Assembly (NCBI RefSeq): GCF_030689685.1
Contig: NZ_JAUYEY010000007.1
Span: 81,255-145,254, forward strand
From: Polaromonas sp.
GTDB lineage: Bacteria > Pseudomonadota > Gammaproteobacteria > Burkholderiales > Burkholderiaceae_C
Direction of reading: 5' to 3'
Length of the DNA: 64,000 nt
Position 1 is the stretch's first letter. Each line of letters opens with the position of its first letter. This document shows positions 25,363-33,654 of the stretch, piece after piece. Position numbers and translations under genes: made by a program. The notes under the pieces were generated by a model that searched no databases, was not told the DNA's origin, and was given only the letters and a program-made list of their open reading frames with translations.

Positions 25363-26517
25363 GTGGCAAATAAGGATCCCATACGCATCGGCGTTCTGTT
25401 CTCCGAAACCGGTGCGACCTCAACCATCGGGCGTTCCCAAATGCAGGGGACTCTGCTGGCCATTGATGAGATCAATCAGGCTGGCGGTGTTGAGGGGCGT
25501 GAGATTGTGCCCGTCCGCTACGATGCCCAGTCTTCTCCTGCGGTCTATGCCGCTTATGCCGAGCGATTGCTGCTTCAAGACAAGGTCAACGTTATTTTCG
25601 GCTGCTACATGTCCAGCAGTCGAAAGGCAGTGTTGCCGATCGTCGAGAAATCGAACAAACTTCTTTTTTACCCCACGCTGTACGAGGGGTTTGAGTTTTC
25701 CAACAACATCATTTACACGGGCGCAGCACCGAACCAGAACAGTGTGCAGCTGGCGGAATTCATGACCGCCAATTTCGGTTCATCGGTCTATCTGATCGGA
25801 TCCAACTACATCTACCCTTACGAGTCCAATCGCATCATGAGCGACCTGGTTCTGCAGCGCCCCAACAGCAGAAAAGTCGGAGAACGGTACTTCAATCTCG
25901 ATGCCACGGAAAAGGACTATCGGCTGATCATGACTGACATCCGTGACAAGCGTCCTGACTTCATTTTCTCGACTGTGGTGGGTGACTCGACTGCAAGCCT
26001 TTATCGGGCTTATGCCGAGTCAGGTCTTGATCCGAAGACCATGCCCATCGCCAGCCTGACGACGTCAGAAGCCGAGATCTCGCAGATGGGTTTTGATGTG
26101 GCACTGGGGCATTTCACTGCAGCGCCTTACTTCCAGTCGATAAATTCCACCGCCAACAAACGCTGCCTGGAGTGGCTTGGCGAGCGCTTTGGATCTTCGT
26201 GCGTTCCAAATATGTGTTGGGAAGCCGCTTATTTCCAGGTTCATATCTATGCCAACGCTTACCGCCATGCGGAGGACGACGAAATCAGCCGGATCATGCC
26301 GCACATACTGGGGAGCGAGTTCGAAGCACCACAGGGTCGCATACGCGTGGATCCTACAAATCACCACACATCGCTGTACCCGCGCATTGGCGTTGCAAAC
26401 TCAAAGGGCCAATTCACGATTGTTCGCGAGGCTACCCGACCCGTGCAGCCCGACCCCTATATGGTTACGCACTCCCTCGGCGACTGGACCACAACGCTCA
26501 GCACACTGGAGCTTTGA
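25363..26517 (+). CDS. amiC: AmiC-type amide sensor, negative regulator
   Basis: 384 residues from a GTG start preceded by AGGTAGG. It is a periplasmic-binding-protein fold without a signal peptide, so it stays in the cytoplasm, as AmiC does. IGVLFSETGATSTIGRSQ, then IFGCYMSSSRKAVLPIVE and YIYPYESNRI match AmiC of P. aeruginosa. AmiC binds amides and then releases the antiterminator AmiR. The stop is 1 base before the amiR start, which implies coupled synthesis of the two partners. Confidence 0.94.
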   Translation: MANKDPIRIGVLFSETGATSTIGRSQMQGTLLAIDEINQAGGVEGREIVPVRYDAQSSPAVYAAYAERLLLQDKVNVIFGCYMSSSRKAVLPIVEKSNKLLFYPTLYEGFEFSNNIIYTGAAPNQNSVQLAEFMTANFGSSVYLIGSNYIYPYESNRIMSDLVLQRPNSRKVGERYFNLDATEKDYRLIMTDIRDKRPDFIFSTVVGDSTASLYRAYAESGLDPKTMPIASLTTSEAEISQMGFDVALGHFTAAPYFQSINSTANKRCLEWLGERFGSSCVPNMCWEAAYFQVHIYANAYRHAEDDEISRIMPHILGSEFEAPQGRIRVDPTNHHTSLYPRIGVANSKGQFTIVREATRPVQPDPYMVTHSLGDWTTTLSTLEL

Positions 26518-26518
26518 A

Positions 26519-27148
26519 TTGGAGAGCAGTACCACTCGGCGTGCAACGCGGACCACGCCCCCGCTTCTCAAGGACCTGCGTACACTCAAAGTCGCCGTCT
26601 TTCATCCGGACGACGAGGATGGCAGGCAGCTGATCCAGCAATTGCAACGCATCGGTTGCCAGGTACAGGCCTTCTGGCCGCCGCTTCCCGCGTTGTCTGC
26701 GGGGATTGACGTGGTTTTTCTTGCGGTTCGGCCCGACAGTATCGATATGGGTTACGAGTGGCTCAAGGGAGACGACGCTCCTGCGGTCATTGCCGTGGTG
26801 ACCTACGAGAATCCGACGATCGTGGAAATCGTTCTGCACATTGGCGCACAAGCTGTTCTGCCATCACCTATTCGTTCATTCGGTTTGCTCTCCGCCCTCG
26901 TTGTTACGCGTCATGTGCACGGCGATACCAAAACCCTGAAACGTCGCCTGCACAAACTTGAGGCCAAATTTTTGGGTGTGCGCCAGATCGCAGAAGCCAA
27001 GAGCATCTTGGTGCGCACTCGCCAGATCACGGATGGTGCTGCTTACGATCTGATCCGGGACCAAGCCATGAGCAAGCGGGTCACCACTGAAGAAATCGCT
27101 GCAGCGATCATCAATGCCAACGAGATCCTTTCACTTGGGCGCACATGA
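26519..27148 (+). CDS. amiR: AmiR-type ANTAR antiterminator
   Basis: 209 residues from a TTG at 26519, the only plausible start: the frame runs back inside amiC otherwise, and it lies 1 base after the amiC stop. A pseudo-receiver domain without a phosphoryl-acceptor pocket (LKVAVFHPDDEDGRQLIQQL onward) is followed by a coiled coil (about 140-160) and the ANTAR domain at the C-terminus (AKSILVRTRQITDGAAYDLI, then RDQAMSKRVTTEEIAAAII). ANTAR domains bind paired RNA hairpins and prevent termination, so a target leader is expected nearby (see 16095-16252). Confidence 0.92.
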   Translation: MESSTTRRATRTTPPLLKDLRTLKVAVFHPDDEDGRQLIQQLQRIGCQVQAFWPPLPALSAGIDVVFLAVRPDSIDMGYEWLKGDDAPAVIAVVTYENPTIVEIVLHIGAQAVLPSPIRSFGLLSALVVTRHVHGDTKTLKRRLHKLEAKFLGVRQIAEAKSILVRTRQITDGAAYDLIRDQAMSKRVTTEEIAAAIINANEILSLGRT

Positions 27149-28069
27149 TTTATACCTTGGGACGTGGCGTTGAGCCGCCTTGCAGAGCAAGAGCCGCCGA
27201 GTCCTTGGATGGCCCAGGTAGCACAAGTGAGAGTATGTCTGGGCTTCACTGGCTAGTAAACTCAAACAATCCAAGCGCACAATTTGTCGGGAAATACGAT
27301 CCAAGGAACGCAAATTGCCGGAAAAAAAGAAAGCCCATGCTTGACTGACTAGAAAACCCTGACTCCTTCGTTTGTATGCCGCAATGTGAGCTCATTTATT
27401 GCCGGATCCCACACGGTTCTGGAGGCGACTTCTGCGCCCTGGCCCTGCAGACTCCGTGCATCATGACCGGGAGATAGATAGGAAATTCAACCGCATGAGC
27501 TCACGTATCGCACCGTGGCCTGTCATGAAGCCCCGCACTTTTCGAGCAGTGATGTCAGGTTTGGTCACTTGCCATCTGGATGAACGGCCGAATCGACAGG
27601 TACCGTCCACCCCAGGCGCAGGGCTACCCTAGGGCGAATCCGATCCGATCGCCGGTTTCCCGTTCACCAGTTGATGCGCTGGTCGACTGGGCAACGATTC
27701 GCATAGCCGATGCATAGGTCAGCGCAATTCCGGCACATGGGCCAATCCTCGACTGGCCGCAACAGGCTACAGCTTCAGGATCGAGCGAATACCCAGATTC
27801 GAGGGAAACGAAATTAACGCAATTCAAACCAATGACTCTCATGCCGAATGCTCGTGTAGGCCGGACAAGCATTTCCTTGCAGTCGAATTGGTTCACCAGA
27901 TTTGAAACTAGATACGAGTCTCCGGAGTCTGAATCGGACTTGGCAAACGGTACGAGTACTGCAACCCGGAGGTAGCGGAACAAGATGAAAGTGATGGATT
28001 CGTGCCCAGGGTAAGGCGCAACCATGGATGCGAAGACGCGCTTTCATGTTTCGATATTTTCGGGTTGCA
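27149..28069. other. Gene-poor region after amiR
   Basis: About 920 bases with no open frame that I can assign to a family on either strand. Base composition is less GC-rich than around it and all frames are broken within about 130 codons. The longest minus-strand frame (27624-28025) has ordinary amino-acid composition but no motif I recognise. The region ends at a codA relic, so it may be decayed DNA of an old insertion. Confidence 0.5.
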
Positions 28070-28072
28070 GTA

Positions 28073-28160
28073 CCAAGGGTCCATCACACAGCTGTGAGTG
28101 AAGGCGATGTTGACGCCTGCGGCCATCAGCGCGGGCGCGCGGGTCATGCCCGCGGAGCGT
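28073..28160 (-). pseudogene. Degraded codA fragment upstream of the glycine-zipper gene
   Basis: AGGGTCCATCACACAGCTGT, then GGCGATGTTGACGCCTGCGG and GCGCGCGGGTCATGCC, aligns with 31497-31572 of intact codA. On the minus strand it reads MTRAPALMAAGVNIAFTHSC, then VMDPWY, against MTRVPELMAAGVNVAFGHDC, VMDPWYG in the intact enzyme. The frame continues into unrelated sequence. Confidence 0.88.
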
Positions 28161-28256
28161 GGGCCAGGCGTCGTAATGAATCTTTATCGATTTCGTTCAG
28201 CTTTCGTTCACCCCTTCCTTCATAAGCTCTGTCTCACATCAACCAAGGAGCTCTCC

Positions 28257-28877
28257 ATGAAACGTTCTGCCATTCTTTGCCTGACCACGCTGCTGGCAGC
28301 GGGCGCCCAGGCCCAGACCTTCAACGACACGGCTCGCGTGCGCAATGTCAGCCCGCAGTACGAGAATGTCTCTGTTCCGCGCAACGAGTGCACCAGCCAG
28401 TGGGTGACCGAGCAGCAACCTACAGTGTCTTCGCGCAATTACGGCGGGCTGGCGCTTGGCGGCGTCGCCGGCGCCCTGCTGGGCAATCAGGTTGGCGGGG
28501 GCCGCGGCCGCGAAGCTGCGACTGCGGTCGGTGCCGTGGTCGGCGCGCTGGCCGGCGAGCACTTTGCCAACCAGAACAACTGGGGGGGTGGCTACCAGCA
28601 GGCACCCCAGCCGCAGCAGCGCCAAGTGCAGAACTGCCGCACTGTGAATGACGTGCAGTCCCGCCTCACGGGCTACCAGGTGGAGTACGAGTACCGTGGC
28701 CAGGTTTACAGCACGGTAACCCGCGAGAACCCGGGCCGCACCTTGCCCATACGCGTTTCATTTGCGCCAGTGGAGCGCGAGTATCAAGGTGGACGTGACT
28801 ACCAGGGCGGGCGTGAGTACCAGGGCAGGCGAGATAACCGTGACGGTCGCGAGTACCATGGCGCTTACAACCGATGA
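28257..28877 (+). CDS. Glycine-zipper 2TM domain outer-membrane-type protein
   Basis: 206 residues from the ATG at 28257, which has AAGGAG 6 bases upstream. A signal peptide (about 1-20, ending AGAQA) precedes a glycine zipper (GGLALGGVAGALLGNQVGGG, then AATAVGAVVGALAGEH) of the Rick_17kDa_Anti type. The C-terminus has short repeats (YQGGRD, YQGGRE, YQGRRD). Such proteins associate with the envelope and often respond to cell-wall stress. The last four bases overlap the next gene (ATGA), and the two-component genes follow. Confidence 0.85.
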   Translation: MKRSAILCLTTLLAAGAQAQTFNDTARVRNVSPQYENVSVPRNECTSQWVTEQQPTVSSRNYGGLALGGVAGALLGNQVGGGRGREAATAVGAVVGALAGEHFANQNNWGGGYQQAPQPQQRQVQNCRTVNDVQSRLTGYQVEYEYRGQVYSTVTRENPGRTLPIRVSFAPVEREYQGGRDYQGGREYQGRRDNRDGREYHGAYNR

Positions 28878-29110
28878 ACACATTTGCCAAACTGCTCTGT
28901 GCCACCTTGCTGGTGGCGTCCAATCTGGCCTGGGCCAACCTGAGCCGCGACGACGCGGCTGCGGTGGCCCAGCGGGCCAGTGGCGGTCGCGTGCTGTCCG
29001 TCGAGAAGTCCGAGTTTTCGAGCCAGCCGGTGTGGCGCGTCAAGGTGATCACGGCGGCTGGTGAAGTCCGTGTGATCCAGGTGGACGTCGCGACCGGCCA
29101 GGTCCGTTAG
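28874..29110 (+). CDS. Small PepSY-domain protein
   Basis: 78 residues: a signal peptide (about 1-21, ending ASNLAWA), then a single PepSY domain (LSRDDAAAVAQRASGGRVLS to IQVDVATGQVR). PepSY modules act as periplasmic inhibitors or ligand sensors. Such a small secreted protein directly upstream of a response regulator and kinase is a common arrangement in proteobacteria and may modulate the kinase's periplasmic sensor. Confidence 0.85.
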   Translation: MNTFAKLLCATLLVASNLAWANLSRDDAAAVAQRASGGRVLSVEKSEFSSQPVWRVKVITAAGEVRVIQVDVATGQVR

Positions 29111-29128
29111 GGCCGGCAGCTTCAGCCC

Positions 29129-29800
29129 ATGCGCCTGTTGCTCATTGAAGACGATGCGGCGCTGCGGCTGACCCTGGCCCGCCAACTGGAGGCCGAAGGC
29201 TATCGGGTTGATCAGGCCAGGGACGGCGAAGAGGGCCTGTTTCTGGCGCGCGAGTACCCGGTTGACCTGGTCATTGTTGACCTGGGGCTGCCCAAGCTGA
29301 ACGGGCTGACCATCGTGCAGCGTCTGCGCCAGGAGGGCAAAGTTCTGCCTATTTTGATCCTCACCGCGCGCGGCAGTTGGCAAGACAAGGTGGTCGGCCT
29401 GGAAGCCGGGGCCGACGACTACCTGGTCAAACCTTTCGAATACCCGGAGCTGGCGGCGCGGCTCAAGGCCTTGCTGCGGCGCTCGCTCAAGACCGCCTCT
29501 GACGTGCTGACGCTTGGCCCGCTCAGCATCGACCTGACGGCTCAGGCGGTGCGGCTCAATGGCGCGGCGCTGGAGCTCACGGCGTTCGAGTACCGCCTGC
29601 TCGAAACCCTGGTGCGCCAGCGCCCGGCCATCGTCACCCGGCAGGCGCTGTCGGACTACCTGTACCCGCACGGGGAAGACCGCGACAGCAACGTGCTGGA
29701 GGTGCTGGTGGGCCGGCTGCGGCGCAAGCTCGATCCGCAAGGCAGCGTCGGGCCCATCGACACCGTGCGCGGACGGGGCTACAGGTTCACCCTCGAATGA
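29129..29800 (+). CDS. OmpR/PhoP-family response regulator
   Basis: 223 residues. The receiver domain has the acidic pair in LLIEDDA (Asp8, Asp9), the phosphoacceptor Asp51 in VIVDLGLP, and the conserved Lys in YLVKPF. The C-terminal OmpR winged helix ends TVRGRGYRFTLE. Overall it resembles PhoP/QseB. The stop overlaps the kinase start (ATGA). Likely targets include its own operon, with the glycine-zipper and PepSY genes. Confidence 0.93.
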   Translation: MRLLLIEDDAALRLTLARQLEAEGYRVDQARDGEEGLFLAREYPVDLVIVDLGLPKLNGLTIVQRLRQEGKVLPILILTARGSWQDKVVGLEAGADDYLVKPFEYPELAARLKALLRRSLKTASDVLTLGPLSIDLTAQAVRLNGAALELTAFEYRLLETLVRQRPAIVTRQALSDYLYPHGEDRDSNVLEVLVGRLRRKLDPQGSVGPIDTVRGRGYRFTLE

Positions 29801-31128
29801 GGGCCGGTTATTCCATCCGTACTCGACTGCTTCTGGGTGCGGCGTTGGTGTTGCTGGCCTTTTTGACGGGCGCTGGGCTGGCGGTGCAGCGAGCAAATGC
29901 CGAGAGCGTGCAGGCGGCCTATTTCGGCCGGCTGCAGAGCACCATCTACCTTTTGCTGGCAGCGGCCGAACTTGATGCCTGCGGTGTGCTGGTAATGCCG
30001 CAGGCGTTTGCTGAGCCGCGCCTCTCGCTGCCGGGTTCTGGCCTGTATGCCGGTATCCACAACGTGTTGCGCAATGAGCAGTGGCAGTCGGCCTCGGCGC
30101 TGGGCCAGCAGTTGCCGGTCCCGCGCAGCCTGCAAGCCGGTCAGTGGCGCAACCAGACGTTGAATGCCGACGGCGGGTCCTTCCTGTCTGTCAGTTATGC
30201 CGTCACCTGGAAGGCCTCTGCGCGAGAGGCACCGCTGGTCCTCACGGTGCTGGAAGACCGCGCCGCCTTCGACCGCGAGGTCGGCGCCTTCACCCGCACC
30301 CTGTGGCTCTGGCTGGGCGGCGCCGCCGTGCTGCTGCTGCTGGCCCAGCTGTGGCTGTTGCGCTGGGGCCTGGCGCCGCTGCGGCACGTGGCCAGCGAGA
30401 TACGGCGCATCGAGGAAGGCGAGCAATCGCGCATAGAAGGTCGCTACCCTGCTGAAATTTCCGGCCTCACGGACAATCTGAACACCCTGATCCAGCAGCA
30501 GCGCGAGCGCCAGACCCGGCATCGCGATGCACTCAGTTTTCTGGCCCACAGCCTGAAGACGCCTCTGGCCGTGCTGCGCAGTGCTCTGGCCGAGCCGGCC
30601 CATCTGGCAGCCACCGTGGCCCAGCAAGTGAGCCGCATGGACGACATCGTGCAGCACCAGCTAGGGCGTGCCATCGCCGGGGGTGCCGCGCGTTTTGCGC
30701 CACCGCTTCTGCTGGCGCCTATCGTGGAGCGTATTCGCGACGCACTCGCAAAGGTTTATGCCGAAAAAGCCCTGGACTTCAGCGTCGAGTGTCCGAGCGA
30801 CCTGGCTTGGCGCATTGACGAGGGCGACCTGTTCGAGATGCTGGGCAATCTGCTGGACAACGCGGCCAAATGGGCGCGCAGCCGGGTGGGGGTGCGAGTG
30901 TGGCGCGAAGCCGGGGGCCTGTGCATCAGCGTTGAGGACGATGGTCCCGGCTTCAGCGATACCGAGTCGGTGCTGCGTCTGCATGTGCGGGGCGACGAGC
31001 GCGTGCCCGGGCACGGCGTCGGGCTGGCAGTGGTCAGTGACCTGGTGGCCAGCCATCAGGGGGAACTGAAACTCACGCGCAGCGCGATGGGCGGCGGGCG
31101 GGTGGATGTTGTGTTGCCGGTGCCTTGA
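29797..31128 (+). CDS. PhoQ-like sensor histidine kinase
   Basis: 443 residues. One N-terminal membrane segment (about 9-30), a periplasmic sensor of about 140 residues, a second membrane segment (TLWLWLGGAAVLLLLAQLWL, about 168-188) and a HAMP linker. The H box is AHSLKTPLAVLRS with His251, the PhoQ-type variant; N box DNAAKWA, then G boxes EDDGPGFSD and GHGVGLAVVSDL follow. It should phosphorylate the upstream response regulator. The signal is unknown. Confidence 0.92.
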   Translation: MRAGYSIRTRLLLGAALVLLAFLTGAGLAVQRANAESVQAAYFGRLQSTIYLLLAAAELDACGVLVMPQAFAEPRLSLPGSGLYAGIHNVLRNEQWQSASALGQQLPVPRSLQAGQWRNQTLNADGGSFLSVSYAVTWKASAREAPLVLTVLEDRAAFDREVGAFTRTLWLWLGGAAVLLLLAQLWLLRWGLAPLRHVASEIRRIEEGEQSRIEGRYPAEISGLTDNLNTLIQQQRERQTRHRDALSFLAHSLKTPLAVLRSALAEPAHLAATVAQQVSRMDDIVQHQLGRAIAGGAARFAPPLLLAPIVERIRDALAKVYAEKALDFSVECPSDLAWRIDEGDLFEMLGNLLDNAAKWARSRVGVRVWREAGGLCISVEDDGPGFSDTESVLRLHVRGDERVPGHGVGLAVVSDLVASHQGELKLTRSAMGGGRVDVVLPVP

Positions 31129-31162
31129 GAGGCATGCTCTTCAAGGTCAAAGCCGGAAGTTC

Positions 31163-32446
31163 CTAACTCACCTTGAAAAAGGCGGTCTTGGCGGGTCGAT
31201 TGACGAGGGTCAGCGTTGACACCACCTCCGCCATCTCCGCCAGCAACCGGCCTTTCCTCCAGACCTTCAATCGGTTCGCCCGCAAGCGGATGGCCTCCAC
31301 CGTATCCCGCGCCTGCAGCAGCACAAAACTTGCATCACACCCCACTTCCAGGCCATAGCCCTGAAGGTGCATCACCTGCGCCGCATTGACAGTCACCGCA
31401 TCAAAACACTGGCGTATGCCTTTCTGGCTCGTCATCTGCGCCACATGTAAACCCATGTGTGCGACTTCCAGCATGTCGCCGCTGCCCATGCCGTACCAGG
31501 GGTCCATCACGCAGTCGTGGCCGAAGGCGACGTTCACACCTGCGGCCATCAGTTCGGGCACGCGGGTCATGCCGCGGCGTTTGGGGTAAGTGTCGTGGCG
31601 GCCCTGCAGCGTGATGTTGATCAGTGGGTTGGCAATCACGCTGACGCCGCTTTCGGCAATCAGCGGCAGCAGCTTGCTCACGTAGTAGTTGTCCATGCTG
31701 TGCATGGAGGTGCAGTGGCTGCCGTTGACGCGGCCCTGCAAACCCAGGCGCTGGGTTTCAAACGCCAGGGTTTCGATGTGGCGGCTCAGCGGGTCGTCGG
31801 ATTCGTCGCAGTGCATGTCACACAGCAACCCGCGCTCGGCGGCAATCTCGCACAGCAGCTTCACGCTGGCCGCGCCTTCAGCCATGGTGCGTTCATAGTG
31901 CGGGATGCCGCCGACCACGTCCACACCTTTGTCGAGTGCGCGTTTCAGGTTGTCCATGCCGCCTTTGCTGCGCAACACACCGTCCTGCGGAAAAGCGACG
32001 AGCTGCAAGTCGATATAAGGCGCGACCTGCTTTTTGACTTCCAGCAGCGCGTCCACCGCCAGCAGGCTGGCATCACTGGTGTCCACATGGCTGCGAATCG
32101 CCAGCAGACCCTTGGCCACAGCCCAGTCGCAGTAGCTCAGGGCGCGTTCAATGATGGCCTCGGCCTTGAGCATGGGTTTGAGTTCACCCCACAGTGCGAT
32201 GCCTTCGAGCAGCGTGCCGCTTTCGTTCACGCGCGGCAGGCCGTAGCTGAGCGTGGCGTCCATGTGGAAGTGCGGGTCTACGAAGTGCGGGCTCAGCAGG
32301 TAACCGCCGGCGTCTACGGTTTCCGTCGCCTGCGCGCCGGCGATGGGTCCTTGCGTCACTTCGGTGATCTTGCCGTTCTGCGCGGCAATCGACATGCCGC
32401 TGCGGCCGTCGGGCAGGGCGGCGTTGGTGATCAGCAGATCCAGCAT
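31163..32446 (-). CDS. codA: Cytosine deaminase
   Basis: 427 residues, the same as E. coli CodA. An amidohydrolase-fold enzyme with the metal ligands His59 and His61 in VDPHFHMD, then MHCDESDD and the Asp in FGHDCVMDPWYG. It converts cytosine to uracil plus ammonia. As last gene of the URC/transport operon (1 base after the permease stop) it would feed uracil to Upp and the URC enzymes. Related deaminases acting on other pyrimidines or triazines cannot be excluded. Several relics of this gene lie elsewhere in the window. Confidence 0.88.
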   Translation of the reverse strand: MLDLLITNAALPDGRSGMSIAAQNGKITEVTQGPIAGAQATETVDAGGYLLSPHFVDPHFHMDATLSYGLPRVNESGTLLEGIALWGELKPMLKAEAIIERALSYCDWAVAKGLLAIRSHVDTSDASLLAVDALLEVKKQVAPYIDLQLVAFPQDGVLRSKGGMDNLKRALDKGVDVVGGIPHYERTMAEGAASVKLLCEIAAERGLLCDMHCDESDDPLSRHIETLAFETQRLGLQGRVNGSHCTSMHSMDNYYVSKLLPLIAESGVSVIANPLINITLQGRHDTYPKRRGMTRVPELMAAGVNVAFGHDCVMDPWYGMGSGDMLEVAHMGLHVAQMTSQKGIRQCFDAVTVNAAQVMHLQGYGLEVGCDASFVLLQARDTVEAIRLRANRLKVWRKGRLLAEMAEVVSTLTLVNRPAKTAFFKVS

Positions 32447-32447
32447 G

Positions 32448-33377
32448 TCAGCGTTCTCCCTTGCGGTAAGGTTTCATCAGCGCCTGAGGATACGCCGCCT
32501 TGCGCGCCACCAGCACCAGCGCCAGGATGGACAACACATAGGGCAGCATCAGGTACAACTGGTAGGGCAGCACGGCGCCGCCTGACTGCTGTAGCCGCAG
32601 TTGCAGTGCGTCGAAAAAGGCGAACAAAATCGCGCCCAGCAGGGCCTTGCCGGGCCGCCACGAGGCAAACACCACCAGCGCCACGCAGATCCAGCCGCGG
32701 CCGTTGACCATGTTGAAGAAAAAAGCGTTGAAGGCTGACAACGTGAGGAAGGCGCCGGCCACACCCATCAGCGCCGAACCGGCGACGATGGCTGCCGTGC
32801 GTGTGGCCGCGACGGAAACACCCTGGCCTTCGGCGGCCTGCGGGTTCTCTCCGACCATGCGAATCGCCAGACCGGCCGGCGTGCGGTACAGCAGCCAGCC
32901 GATCAGCGGCACCAGCAGCAGTGCCAGCAGGGTCATGGGGGTTTGTGCGGCCAGTGCGCTCAGGCCGGTGCCGTCCAGCCACTGCATGGGCGCAAATGGC
33001 GTCACGGTGGGTGGCGTGTCAACTTTCGGAAAACTCACGCGGTAGCCGTAATAACTGAGCGAGGTGGCCAGCAAGGTGATGCCCAGGCCTGAGACATGCT
33101 GCGATAGCGCCAGGCCCACGGTCAGAAACGCGTGCAGCAGGCCAAACACCGCGCCGGTCAGCGCTGCGACACCGACACCAGCCCACAGCGGCAAGCCCAG
33201 GTACACCGCCAGCCAGCCGCTGAAGGCACCGGCCACCATGATGCCTTCGATGCCCAGGTTCAGCACCCCGGCGCGCTCGCACAGCAACACGCCCAGGGTG
33301 CCGAGAATCAGCGGCGTGGCGATGCGCAGCACGGCGGTCCAGAAGGCTGGAGCGGCCAGGGTGTCGAGCAGTTCCAT
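32448..33377 (-). CDS. Nucleoside/nucleobase ABC transporter permease (YufQ-type)
   Basis: 309 residues from the ATG at 33377; an ATG one codon earlier is equivalent. A frame extending to 33470 would encode the family A repeat as MASSPLYTGASSYIFDSE and is rejected. It has eight or nine membrane segments. LCERAGVLNLGIEGIMVAGA is the signature of BMP-associated permeases. Pairs with the permease at 33655-34725. Context points to uracil, cytosine or pyrimidine nucleosides as substrate. Confidence 0.88.
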   Translation of the reverse strand: MELLDTLAAPAFWTAVLRIATPLILGTLGVLLCERAGVLNLGIEGIMVAGAFSGWLAVYLGLPLWAGVGVAALTGAVFGLLHAFLTVGLALSQHVSGLGITLLATSLSYYGYRVSFPKVDTPPTVTPFAPMQWLDGTGLSALAAQTPMTLLALLLVPLIGWLLYRTPAGLAIRMVGENPQAAEGQGVSVAATRTAAIVAGSALMGVAGAFLTLSAFNAFFFNMVNGRGWICVALVVFASWRPGKALLGAILFAFFDALQLRLQQSGGAVLPYQLYLMLPYVLSILALVLVARKAAYPQALMKPYRKGER

Positions 33378-33414
33378 CATCGGCAGGCCCGCAGCACTGC
33401 ACGGCAATGACTGC

Positions 33415-33473
33415 CATTCGCTATCAAATATATAGCTGCTCGCGCCTGTGTACAAAGGGCTAGAGGCCATTTT
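33415..33473 (+). repeat. Family A repeat between the two permease genes
   Basis: CTATCAAATATATAGCTGCT, then CGCGCCTGTGTACAA and AGGGCTAGAGGCCATTTTTG, is a full-length copy and serves as the reference for the family in this window. Confidence 0.8.
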
Positions 33474-33475
33474 TG

Positions 33476-33640
33476 CTTGTCATTGCGGATCAAGACCGGG
33501 ATGACAACCAAAGCCGGGTATGACAGCCGAAGTGTGTCATTGCGGGCTTGACCCGCAGTCCATGCTGCGCTGACCCGACAATCCACGTTGGACCAGCATG
33601 GATCCCGGATCAAGTCCGGGATGACAAACCGGGTGACAAA
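33476..33640. repeat. REP-like family C cluster between permease genes
   Basis: Several palindromic units occur: GTCATTGCGGATCAAGACCG, a second start GTCATTGCGGGCTTGACCCG at 33537, and GGATCAAGTCCGGGATGACA near 33605. Together they are inverted copies forming a long imperfect hairpin. It splits the operon between the two permeases and could reduce downstream mRNA levels or protect the upstream mRNA. Confidence 0.75.
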
Positions 33641-33654
33641 GGCAGACATCAAGC

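Noticed and set aside
31457..32707. Long plus-strand open frame opposite codA
   Set aside because: Antisense shadow of codA, with His/Gln/Val-rich composition typical of reversed GC-rich genes.
33378..33470. Longer start for the YufQ-type permease
   Set aside because: The added residues are a translated family A repeat, and the permease signature fits a start at 33377-33380.
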